NCBI GenBank assembly: GCA_949065595.1
Contig: CARSXK010000015.1
Span: forward strand, 1 to 29,018
Direction of reading: 5' to 3'
DNA length: 29,018 nt
Origin: UBA5026 sp949065595
GTDB lineage: Bacteria; Bacillota_I; Bacilli_A; RF39; UBA660
Shown here: piece by piece, positions 21,826 through 29,018 of the stretch
How positions within the stretch are numbered: position 1 is the stretch's first letter
How the letters are laid out: each line of letters begins with the position of its first letter
The notes under the pieces: generated by a model
What the model saw: the letters and a program-made list of their open reading frames with translations, nothing else
Databases searched by the model: none
What the model was told of the DNA's origin: nothing
Position numbers and translations under genes: made by a program

Positions 21826-23920
21826 TTTCGACCATTTCATAAGCTTCAATTTTATCGCCTACTTTAATATCATTGAAGTTTTCAATTGTAATTCCACATT
21901 CTAGTCCTTTTTTCACTTCTTTGACAGAATCTTTTTCACGTTGAATGGAATTGATATTGCCATCATAAATAACAATTCCTTCACGTATAATACGTGCCTT
22001 CGCATCTCTTGTAATCAATCCATCTGTTATATAAGAACCTGCAATAATCCCTACTTTTGAGAATTTGAACAATTGTCTTACTTCCGCTTCTCCAATTACC
22101 TTTTCCTCAAAAATTGGTTCTAACATTCCTTTCATAGCTGCTTCAATTTCTTCTACTGCTTTATAGATAATGTTATAAAGACGAATTTCAACACCATTTT
22201 CCTTTGCATAATCACGAATACTACTATCAGGTCTTACATTGAACCCAATAACAATGGCATTAGATGCTTTGGCTAAAACAATATCGCTTTCCGTAATTGA
22301 TCCAACACTACTACGAATTACTTTAACACGAACATCCTCTACCTCTATTTTTTCTAATGAATTTTTAACCGCTTCACTACTTCCATGAACATCTGCTTTG
22401 ATAATGATGTTTAATTCACGCAATCCTTCCCCAATTTTAGAGAATAAATCATCCAAACTAGTTACTTCTGTTTTTTGATTGTCTTTTTGTTTTTGAATTT
22501 CCTTTCGTTGTTCCCCAATGCTTCTTGCTTGTTTTTCATTTTCAAAAGCCATGAATTTATCTCCTGCAACTGGAGTATCATTTAATCCTGTAATTTCCAC
22601 TGGAGTAGAAGGCATTGCTTCTGTAATTTCTTCACCCTTATCATTACGAAGAGTACGTACTTTACCATAAGTTGTTCCTACCACAATTGGGTCTCCTAAA
22701 CGTAGTGTCCCATTTTGGATGAGTAGTGTTACAATTGGCCCTACTTGCTTATCTAACCTTGATTCAATCACAGAACCAATCGCATAACGAGAAGGATTTG
22801 CTTTATAATTTTGCATTTCTGAAATCAATAGAATGTTATCTAATAATTCCGGAATTCCTGTTCCCTCTTTTGCAGAAATTTGACTGTATAATGTTTCCCC
22901 ACCCCAAGTATCTGGTGTAAGTCCATATTCAGTCAATTCTGTCATAATACGCTCTATATTTGCTCCTGGTTTATCAATTTTATTAATTGCAACCATAATT
23001 GGAACATTTGCTGCTTTCGCATGATCAATGGCTTCTTTGGTCTGTGGCATCACACCATCATCTGCAGCAACGATAATAATTACAATATCGGTAATACTTG
23101 CCCCACGGGCACGCATTTCTGTAAATGCAGCATGCCCTGGGGTATCAATAAAAGTTATAGGTTCCCCATTCACTTGAATTTGGTATGCGCTAATGGCTTG
23201 TGTAATTCCACCCGCTTCCCCTAGTGCTACATTGGACTTACGAATGGTATCAAGTAAAGTCGTTTTCCCATGGTCCACATGACCCATGATGGTTACAACA
23301 GGAGGTCTTTTTTGCAAGTCTTCCTCACGATCAATAACCTCATACTCCTCGAAATTAGTTACATCTGCTGTTTCCTCACGTTTCAATTCTTTCCCATAAT
23401 CAAGTACCAAAACCTCTGCATTTTCAAATCCAATACTATTATTAGCAGTTGCCATTATTCCTAGTAAAAATAATTTTTTGACAAGTTCTGGTGCAGTCAC
23501 ATGTAAACGGTCTGCTAGTTCAGCAACTGTCATCCCTTCTTTATATAAAATCACACTTTCATTCTGTTCTGGTGCATTCGACATCAATTTTTCTTTATGC
23601 TTATACATTTCCTTTTTTTTAGATGCAAGCTCTTTTTTATGATTGCTTGGTTGCACTGTTTTTTTATTTAGCTTTTGCTTGGATACCGTATGGTCCATAT
23701 CAATTTTTTCAGAATCGGCAATTTTCTCTGCTAAATCTTCTGCCAAATCCTCCAAATCTTCTTCTGATTCATTTCCAATAATATTATCAAGTTCCGTAAT
23801 ATCATACTCATCCAACATATCATCTTTTGATGATACATGAATGCCTAGCTCCGTGCATTTCTTTAATATTTCCTCTACTTTTCTACCTACATCTTCCGCA
23901 TAATCCTTTACAGACATCAT
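21815..23920 (-). CDS. infB: Translation initiation factor IF-2
   Basis: A 701-residue GTPase that brings fMet-tRNA to the 30S subunit and promotes subunit joining. A short N-terminal domain with an acidic stretch (EEDLEDLAEDLAEKIAD) leads to the IF2_N module (about 125-180) and the G domain: G1 GHVDHGKTT, G2 region GITQAISAYQ, G3 DTPGH, G4 NKID, G5 SAKEGTG. Domains II to IV follow, ending in the fMet-binding C2 domain. The N-terminus is short compared with many IF-2 proteins. ATG 23920 follows GAGGTGAT. Confidence 0.98.
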   Translation of the reverse strand: MMSVKDYAEDVGRKVEEILKKCTELGIHVSSKDDMLDEYDITELDNIIGNESEEDLEDLAEDLAEKIADSEKIDMDHTVSKQKLNKKTVQPSNHKKELASKKKEMYKHKEKLMSNAPEQNESVILYKEGMTVAELADRLHVTAPELVKKLFLLGIMATANNSIGFENAEVLVLDYGKELKREETADVTNFEEYEVIDREEDLQKRPPVVTIMGHVDHGKTTLLDTIRKSNVALGEAGGITQAISAYQIQVNGEPITFIDTPGHAAFTEMRARGASITDIVIIIVAADDGVMPQTKEAIDHAKAANVPIMVAINKIDKPGANIERIMTELTEYGLTPDTWGGETLYSQISAKEGTGIPELLDNILLISEMQNYKANPSRYAIGSVIESRLDKQVGPIVTLLIQNGTLRLGDPIVVGTTYGKVRTLRNDKGEEITEAMPSTPVEITGLNDTPVAGDKFMAFENEKQARSIGEQRKEIQKQKDNQKTEVTSLDDLFSKIGEGLRELNIIIKADVHGSSEAVKNSLEKIEVEDVRVKVIRSSVGSITESDIVLAKASNAIVIGFNVRPDSSIRDYAKENGVEIRLYNIIYKAVEEIEAAMKGMLEPIFEEKVIGEAEVRQLFKFSKVGIIAGSYITDGLITRDAKARIIREGIVIYDGNINSIQREKDSVKEVKKGLECGITIENFNDIKVGDKIEAYEMVEIER

Positions 23921-23945
23921 ACATAAATCACCTCTATCTTTCTAT

Positions 23946-24422
23946 TTATATCTCTATTTCAATTTTTCTATGACTCATAATATATGAATGATATATTACT
24001 CCACATGTGTCAAATAATTTTTTGGAAACATAAGTTTCTTCACAATTTTTATCTTCCAAGTAAATAATTTCTCGAATTCCAGCTTGTATAATGGCTTTCG
24101 CACATTCATTACATGGAAAATAAGTCACATACAATTTTGAATTTCTTAAATCTCCATGAAAATTCAAAATAGCATTCAATTCTGCATGGCATATATAGGC
24201 AAACTTTGTACTTGCAAAACTTCCTTCTTTTTGCCATGGGATCATATCATCAGGAAAGCCATTAGGAGCTCCATTATATCCAATCGATAGTACCCTATTA
24301 TTGTCACTCACAATACAGGCACCTACCTGTCTTTTTGGATCTTTACTTCTTTGTGCTGAAAGTAAAGCGAGTCCCATAAAATATGCTTCCCATGTAATAT
24401 AATCGTTTCGCTTTTCTATCAT
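23946..24422 (-). CDS. Deoxycytidylate (dCMP) deaminase family protein
   Basis: A 158-residue zinc enzyme of the ComEB type that converts dCMP to dUMP for dTTP synthesis. Zinc and catalytic residues are H79-A-E81 and P103-C104-x2-C107; the NGAPNGFPDD segment and the DPKRQVGACIV opening are typical of dCMP deaminases. Ribosome site is weak (GGGAAG). It sits between ylxR and infB, exactly where ylxQ (an L7Ae-like gene) lies in Bacillus subtilis, so the operon order is changed. Confidence 0.9.
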   Translation of the reverse strand: MIEKRNDYITWEAYFMGLALLSAQRSKDPKRQVGACIVSDNNRVLSIGYNGAPNGFPDDMIPWQKEGSFASTKFAYICHAELNAILNFHGDLRNSKLYVTYFPCNECAKAIIQAGIREIIYLEDKNCEETYVSKKLFDTCGVIYHSYIMSHRKIEIEI

Positions 24423-24437
24423 ATCAAACTTCCCATC

Positions 24438-24698
24438 TTATTTTACAAGTTCTTTCAATTGTTCAAAAATTACATCTGAAACTTCGGTTTCCAAATGTCT
24501 ATTTAATACTTTACTTTGTTGTGCCTTTTCAAAAGTAGTAGCATCTTTTTTTAAATAAGCACCTCTTCCACTCACTTTTCCTGTAGTGTCTACAACAACC
24601 GTTCCTTCTGGTGTTCGAACCACACGAATTAATTCTTGCTTGGGTAATTTTTCTTTGGTTACAACACATGTTCGCATTGGTATTTTTCTTACTTTCAT
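24438..24698 (-). CDS. ylxR: YlxR/RnpM family RNA-binding protein
   Basis: An 86-residue DUF448 protein: PMRTCVVTKEKLPKQELIRVVRTPEG and KVSGRGAYL are the family hallmarks. The B. subtilis homologue (RnpM) binds and modulates RNase P RNA. Starts seven bases after the nusA stop with AGGTGG upstream, in the usual place in the operon. Confidence 0.93.
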   Translation of the reverse strand: MKVRKIPMRTCVVTKEKLPKQELIRVVRTPEGTVVVDTTGKVSGRGAYLKKDATTFEKAQQSKVLNRHLETEVSDVIFEQLKELVK

Positions 24699-24705
24699 AA
24701 GCCAC

Positions 24706-25866
24706 CTACTCTACAATATTGATGCCCATTTCACGCGCTTGTTCATATGTTTTTACATCAATCTTGTAATGGGTTAAACGAGAAGCCAATTTTACATTTA
24801 AACCTTTTTTCCCAATGGCCAAAGACAAATTATCATCGTTCACAACAGCGAGTGCTTCTTTCTTTTTCTCATCCATAATAAACACATGCATATCTTTTGC
24901 TGGGCTTAATGCATTTTCAATGAATTTAGCAGGTTCTTTATCGTATGGAATGATATCAATTTTTTCACCATGTAATTCTTCTATAATGCGATTGATACGA
25001 GAACCTCTTTCGCCAATACATGAACCTACAGGATCTACATTTGGATTTTCAGAATAAACGGCCACTTTTGTACGATTCCCAGGATCTCTTGCAACGCTAT
25101 ATACCAGAATAATACCTTCATTAATTTCTGGAATTTCTAATTCAAATAGACGTTTTACAAAACCATAGTGTATTCTAGAAAGTAAAATAACAGGTCCTCT
25201 CGAGTTAGAATCTACTTTTGTAATATAAACTTTGATAGAAGAACTCATTTGAATGGTTTCCCCAGGAATCAATTCAGTTTTTGGTAAAATTCCCTGGGTT
25301 CTTCCTAAATCTACATAATAATTACGAGCGTCTTCCATGGTAACAGTCCCAACAACCATTTCCTCTTCTTTATCGTTAAATTCATCAATAATGACACTTT
25401 TTTCCGCTTCTCTAATTTTTTGAACAACCACTTGTTTCGCTGTTGAAGCAGCAACACGCCCGAAATCAGCAGGTGTTACTTCTTCCTCAATGGTTTCCCC
25501 AAGTTGGATATCCGGTACTATTTTACGTGCTTCCTCTAATGTCAAATGAATTCTTTCATCATATATAAATGGCAATACTTCTCCACCATCATCTTCTTCA
25601 TCTTCCTCATTGATATTAGAAAAATCGATATCTTCAAATTTCTGATATTTTTCTTCTTCCGCACGATCTACAACGGTTTTGAAAGAAAATACTTTAATCT
25701 CACCTGTATCACGATTGATTTCAACACGAACATTTGATAACGAATTATAATTTTTCTTATAAGCGGAAGTGAGTGCAAGTTCCATTGCTTCATAGATAAT
25801 ATCTTCTGAAATTCCTTTTTCTTTACATAATAATTCTACTGCCTTTTTGAACTCTTTTGAATTCAT
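24706..25866 (-). CDS. nusA: Transcription termination/antitermination factor NusA
   Basis: A 386-residue RNA polymerase-binding factor. N-terminal domain about 1-145 (MNSKEFKKAVELLCKEKGIS; ALTSAYKKNY) with an acidic insert EEDEEDDGGE; S1 domain about 150-215; KH1 with GSCIGERGSRI; KH2 with LAIGKKGLNVKLASR. No C-terminal repeat domains, as usual in Firmicutes. ATG at 25866 is chosen (MNSKEF), AAAGG about 10 bases upstream and one base after the rimP stop. Confidence 0.97.
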   Translation of the reverse strand: MNSKEFKKAVELLCKEKGISEDIIYEAMELALTSAYKKNYNSLSNVRVEINRDTGEIKVFSFKTVVDRAEEEKYQKFEDIDFSNINEEDEEDDGGEVLPFIYDERIHLTLEEARKIVPDIQLGETIEEEVTPADFGRVAASTAKQVVVQKIREAEKSVIIDEFNDKEEEMVVGTVTMEDARNYYVDLGRTQGILPKTELIPGETIQMSSSIKVYITKVDSNSRGPVILLSRIHYGFVKRLFELEIPEINEGIILVYSVARDPGNRTKVAVYSENPNVDPVGSCIGERGSRINRIIEELHGEKIDIIPYDKEPAKFIENALSPAKDMHVFIMDEKKKEALAVVNDDNLSLAIGKKGLNVKLASRLTHYKIDVKTYEQAREMGINIVE

Positions 25867-25867
25867 T

Positions 25868-26122
25868 TTATTCACAACCTTTCTCTTTGGAACACACATC
25901 TAATATGTAATTTTCCTCAATCAAATCTTTTTCGTCCAATAAAGGATTAATCAATCCAGTTACCATAACACAATCATCCACATCAACCATTCCATTTTTA
26001 TCAATAATAATTCTTAAAAATTGGATATTTCCTTCTTTTTCATAAATCACTTGATCTAATATAAAATTGTTTTCAATGATGACTGGTTCAATCAATTCTC
26101 TAATCTGTGTCTCTAAATCCAT
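25868..26122 (-). CDS. rimP: Truncated ribosome maturation factor RimP (N-domain only)
   Basis: An 84-residue protein from ATG 26122 (GGAGGG upstream); the longer frame to 26173 lacks a ribosome site and runs into a hairpin. It matches the RimP N-terminal domain (LIEPVIIENNFILDQVIYEKEG; VDVDDCVMVTGLINPLLDE) to the conserved YILDV strand, where normal RimP continues with SSPG and a 65-70 residue Sm-like domain. Here the protein ends six to eight residues later and nusA begins one base after the stop, leaving no space for the missing domain. RimP assists 30S assembly; the N-domain binds S12, so partial function is possible. First gene of the operon. Confidence 0.85.
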   Translation of the reverse strand: MDLETQIRELIEPVIIENNFILDQVIYEKEGNIQFLRIIIDKNGMVDVDDCVMVTGLINPLLDEKDLIEENYILDVCSKEKGCE

Positions 26123-26144
26123 AACAACCCTCCATTTTACATGA

Positions 26145-26166
26145 AAGAGTGGGATTTCCCACTCTT
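26145..26166 (-). promoter_or_regulatory. Hairpin in the rimP operon leader
   Basis: A 9-bp perfect stem, AAGAGTGGG with CCCACTCTT, loop AAAT on the minus strand, near the 5' end of the operon transcript. No T run follows, so it is not a plain terminator; it may protect the mRNA 5' end or bind a factor. Confidence 0.55.
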
Positions 26167-26185
26167 CTTGCACTCAACTACTACT

Positions 26186-26194
26186 AGTATATCA
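26186..26194 (-). promoter_or_regulatory. rimP operon extended -10 promoter
   Basis: On the minus strand TGA followed by TATACT; weak -35. Back to back with the promoter of the CPBP gene. Confidence 0.55.
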
Positions 26195-26244
26195 TAGAAT
26201 TTTCTATTTTAATACAAAAATATGGAAATTTTTTAAAATAGGTA

Positions 26245-26253
26245 TGCTATACT
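26245..26253 (+). promoter_or_regulatory. CPBP gene extended -10 promoter
   Basis: TGC followed by TATACT, with a start about 12 bases before the ATG at 26272, at the GGAG ribosome site. No strong -35. Confidence 0.6.
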
Positions 26254-26271
26254 GTTAATGGAGATGATTAC

Positions 26272-26976
26272 ATGATAGAAAAAAATGGCTACCTCAAAAC
26301 CGCAGGGATTGGAATTCTTGCAATTTTGATTTATTTTATATTGCCAATGTTAGAGGCAGTTCCTCTTCAATTATTAGGAATTGATACAACAACCCTCCCT
26401 CTTTTGGCTAAAATTATTTATATGATTGCTTATGAAACAATCATATTGATTCTAATTTTACTTACCTTTTATCCAAAATTAAAAAGAGATTTTATGGATA
26501 TGAAAAAAAATCATATGAATTATTATTCCAAATATTTCAAATATTGGTTATTTGGATTATTCATTATGATGATGAGCAATTTTTTGATTATGAAATTTAC
26601 AGATAACCAAATTGCAAGTAATGAACAAGCTGTTCAAAGTCTGTTTGAAATAAGCCCGATTTATATCTTCTTTTCCGCTGTAATATTTGCCCCTTTCGTA
26701 GAAGAACTGGTATTCCGTCAAGGGATTCGTAATATTATTCCCAATAAGTTATTGTTTATCATTGCATCAGGTCTTGTATTTGGAGGATTACACGTCATAT
26801 CATCCAATATGAAATCACTATCTGAACTGCTATATTTAATTCCTTATTGTACACCTGGTATTATATTTGCGTATATTTTAGCACAAACAGATAACATTTT
26901 TGTTTCCATCGGACTGCATTTTATGCACAATGGACTTTTAATTGCTTTACAATTTTTTCTACTCTTCTTTTCTTAA
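26272..26976 (+). CDS. CPBP (CAAX protease/bacteriocin-processing) family membrane protein
   Basis: A 234-residue protein with about seven hydrophobic segments. The three CPBP motifs are present: FVEELVFRQGI (EExxxR, about 142-152), a GLHV motif (about 171-174) and HFMHN (about 219-223); these Glu and His residues form the intramembrane metalloprotease site. In Firmicutes these proteins include bacteriocin-immunity and Abi types, but the substrate is unknown here. Own promoter; terminator stem overlaps its stop codon. Confidence 0.88.
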   Translation: MIEKNGYLKTAGIGILAILIYFILPMLEAVPLQLLGIDTTTLPLLAKIIYMIAYETIILILILLTFYPKLKRDFMDMKKNHMNYYSKYFKYWLFGLFIMMMSNFLIMKFTDNQIASNEQAVQSLFEISPIYIFFSAVIFAPFVEELVFRQGIRNIIPNKLLFIIASGLVFGGLHVISSNMKSLSELLYLIPYCTPGIIFAYILAQTDNIFVSIGLHFMHNGLLIALQFFLLFFS

Positions 26977-27003
26977 AGACAATGTCTTTTTTTGTGCTAT
27001 AAT
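26975..27003 (+). promoter_or_regulatory. Fused terminator and promoter
   Basis: AAAGAC, loop AAT, GTCTTT and T run end the CPBP gene (26975-26993). The same bases carry AAGACA (-35, 26976-26981), 16 bases, TATAAT (26998-27003) with an extended TGC for the next gene. Confidence 0.65.
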
Positions 27004-27018
27004 GAGTATGGTGAGACT

Positions 27019-27942
27019 ATGAAACATATGGAAAAAGAAAAGCCTATTTTGGAAAAGGCTACACCCCAAAAACACAATATAAAAAAAATCATTATACTTG
27101 TAGTAATGGGTATTATACTACTAATTAGTGGTTTTCTTCTCTATAGCAGATATATTGGGACATCTGGTTTAAAAGTCAAAGAATATAAAATTACCAATCC
27201 CAATATTCCAAAAAGTATGCATGGCCTTAAAATTGTTCATATTTCAGACATTCATTATGGAAGAATTACCTTTGAAAAGGAACTCAAATATTTGGTTCAG
27301 ACAATCAATTTAACCAAACCAGATCTCGTAATATTCTCTGGTGATTTAATTGATAAAGATACTAAAGTAACAGGAGAAATGGCAGATCAAATCAGTTCTA
27401 TTTTAAAAGAAATCAAAGCAAGTATTGGTAAGTATGCCATCAAAGGAAACCATGATTATGAATTAAATCAATGGAATTTTATATTAGAAAATAGTGGCTT
27501 TATAGATTTGAATGATACTTATGATACTATTTATAAAGAAAGTAATGATTATATCTTATTAACAGGAATCAGCACTAATTTAAAAGGAGAAAAAACAATA
27601 GATGAAAAATTGGCAGCTACCAATCAATTTTTAGAATCGCTATCAGAAGAAGCAATCCACCCTAGTTACCAAATTTTAGTATTACATGAGCCAGATTACA
27701 TCAACCAAATTAACGTCAATGAGTTTGATCTCGTACTAGCAGGACATTCCCATAATGGACAAGTAAATCTCCCTTTGATTGGCCCTATTTGGTTACCAAA
27801 AGGAGCCAAAATTTACTATAAGTCTCATTATAAACTCAATCAAACCGAACTTTTTATTTCAAATGGTATCGGCGTTTCGACTATCAATTTTAGATTATTC
27901 AATAGACCATCATTTCACTTATATCGTTTAACTACATATTAA
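27019..27942 (+). CDS. Membrane-anchored calcineurin-like metallophosphoesterase
   Basis: A 307-residue protein: cytoplasmic start, one membrane helix (about 24-44), then a binuclear-metal phosphoesterase domain outside. Motifs in order: HISDIHYGR, FSGDLID, GNHDYE, a lone His in VLHEPD, and AGHSHNGQ. This is the YkuE-like family; substrates proposed in other bacteria include lipids and UDP-linked sugars, none assigned here. ATG at 27019 follows GGTGAG closely; the ATG at 27028 is a possible alternative. Confidence 0.92.
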   Translation: MKHMEKEKPILEKATPQKHNIKKIIILVVMGIILLISGFLLYSRYIGTSGLKVKEYKITNPNIPKSMHGLKIVHISDIHYGRITFEKELKYLVQTINLTKPDLVIFSGDLIDKDTKVTGEMADQISSILKEIKASIGKYAIKGNHDYELNQWNFILENSGFIDLNDTYDTIYKESNDYILLTGISTNLKGEKTIDEKLAATNQFLESLSEEAIHPSYQILVLHEPDYINQINVNEFDLVLAGHSHNGQVNLPLIGPIWLPKGAKIYYKSHYKLNQTELFISNGIGVSTINFRLFNRPSFHLYRLTTY

Positions 27943-27970
27943 AATTTTTTTCTAAATACCCAAACGATTG

Positions 27971-28006
27971 ACAAATAGGTATAGATTTTACTTATTTGTT
28001 TTTTTA
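27971..28006 (+). terminator. Terminator of the metallophosphoesterase gene
   Basis: ACAAATA with TATTTGT around a 15-base loop, then a T run. The 180 bases after it up to the ABC gene stop show no gene or clear signal. Confidence 0.6.
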
Positions 28007-28190
28007 TTGCTGCATATAAATGAAAGGGTAATTTACAACGAATCCTTCTTCGCTTCTAAAAAGATGTTGCCTATAAAAAAAGATTTTAAGTTTAAAACCA
28101 AATTTCTTTTTGTTTCATTTTATAAGTTACATTATATTATTGGGTAAGGATTTTTATAAATAACTTTTCTGATATTCTCAATAATGGATC

Positions 28191-29018
28191 TTATCTTTTC
28201 AGCTTAATTAAATTATGATTTTCAAATCTATAAAATTTATTACATATCTCATTTATTTTTTCATTATGTGTAGCAATTATTAAGGTTTTATCTTTAAAAT
28301 ACTTTAGAATAAAATTGACAACTATTTCTTCAGTATGCTTATCTAAATTAGAAGTGGGTTCATCCAAAATATAAATATCTTTATTCATTAAATAACTTCT
28401 TAAAATATTAATTCTTCTTTTTTGACCAGTGGATAGTTTTAATCCTTTTTCACCAACAATAGTATAAATATTATCTTCAAATAACAATATTTCATTTAAT
28501 TCCAATTCCTCTAAATAATTTATGATTTCTTCATCTGATATTTTTTTGTCTAAACATAAGTTATCTTTAATAGACATATTAAATAGTTCGATTTCTTGAC
28601 TTACTGTCCCAATATCTAATTTAGCAGCTTTTAAATTTTTGTCGTCTATAACAACTTGTCCTTTGTAAGAATCAATATTTCCTAAAATTAAATTTATGAG
28701 AGATGTTTTACCTTGTCCAGATTGTCCTGTAATGGATATTTTATCATTTGCGTTGATTACAAAGTTATCTACTTTTATTTCTAAATTGGATTTAGGATAT
28801 TGAATCACAATATCAGATAATTTAATTTCTTTAAAAGTTTTACATTCTGTCCTATTATCTAAATTTTTAAATATAGATGTGAGTTTATTTTTAATCGCTT
28901 TAAGCTCATACCAACTTATTATAGTTCCAGATAATTCTTCAAACACAAATCCCATTTCTACGTGTAATGAAATATAGAAAGTAATTATTCCAAGTGTATC
29001 AATTCCATTTGATAAATC
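28191..29018 (-). CDS. ABC exporter, C-terminal part (cut by the window edge)
   Basis: An open frame of 275 codons that continues beyond base 29018. The first 50 residues visible are the end of a membrane domain; the rest is an ATPase: Walker A GQSGQGKTS, Q-loop SQEIELF, signature LSTGQKRR, Walker B IYILDEPTSNLD, H-loop ATH. The fused membrane-ATPase plan is that of drug, lipid or peptide exporters. The C-terminus lies about 250 bases from the metallophosphoesterase gene and points towards it. Substrate unknown. Confidence 0.88.
   Translation of the reverse strand, partial: DLSNGIDTLGIITFYISLHVEMGFVFEELSGTIISWYELKAIKNKLTSIFKNLDNRTECKTFKEIKLSDIVIQYPKSNLEIKVDNFVINANDKISITGQSGQGKTSLINLILGNIDSYKGQVVIDDKNLKAAKLDIGTVSQEIELFNMSIKDNLCLDKKISDEEIINYLEELELNEILLFEDNIYTIVGEKGLKLSTGQKRRINILRSYLMNKDIYILDEPTSNLDKHTEEIVVNFILKYFKDKTLIIATHNEKINEICNKFYRFENHNLIKLKR

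Noticed and set aside
1..29018. CRISPR array or insertion sequence
   Set aside because: No regularly spaced repeats with spacers and no transposase-like frames were found on either strand.

Overview
The window comes from an AT-rich, low-GC Gram-positive genome (Firmicutes, Bacilli or Erysipelotrichia-like, perhaps a gut lineage). The evidence is EzrA, ScpA/ScpB, a class B-type sortase, a T-box tyrS operon and the rimP-nusA-ylxR-infB-rbfA operon. Stops include TGA and Trp is TGG, so the standard code applies and this is not a Mycoplasma. The exact genus cannot be told from the sequence.

Left part (1-1316): a short flank with one double integrase arm-type site, a transglutaminase-like protein gene and its terminator. 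It may be residue of another mobile element.

Integrative element (about 1317-9636, 8.3 kb): bounded by a 30-bp imperfect inverted repeat with mirror-placed integrase arm sites. It carries a Tn916-type integrase and excisionase, but the Tn916 transfer genes are absent. In their place, on the minus strand, are a small beta-rich protein, a GC-rich hairpin region (candidate replication origin), two stand-alone Rep-like domains that have lost the HUH histidines, a full Rep of the CRESS-DNA type (HUH endonuclease plus superfamily 3 helicase) and an FtsK/HerA-type DNA pump. A divergent Xre-type regulator faces this operon across a palindrome that holds equivalent promoters on both strands. A small membrane protein, a lipoprotein and a ribbon-helix-helix protein complete the element. 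No type IV secretion genes are seen, so the layout resembles a minimal replicating, DNA-pumping element such as the actinomycete AICEs, but with a virus-like Rep.

Chromosomal core (9691-29018): tRNA-Leu(CAA), scpB-scpA, an RNHCP protein, a tail-anchored acidic protein, ezrA, rpsD with a structured leader, a class B-like sortase and, convergent to it, a large sortase-anchored surface protein with six cysteine-pair repeats. The surface protein promoter has a run of ten G between -35 and -10, the classic layout of a phase-variable promoter. Next come a broken gene, a T-box-controlled operon of a degenerate DeoC homologue and tyrS, then the translation operon rimP (truncated), nusA, ylxR, dCMP deaminase, infB, rbfA. 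The window ends with a CPBP membrane protease-like gene, a membrane-anchored metallophosphoesterase and a partial ABC exporter.

Many promoters have an extended -10 (TGn before the hexamer) and a very short 5' leader, and terminators often touch the next promoter. The most unusual items are the CRESS-Rep/Tn916 hybrid element with its two inactive Rep paralogues, the palindromic two-way promoter, and the poly-G phase-variable promoter.
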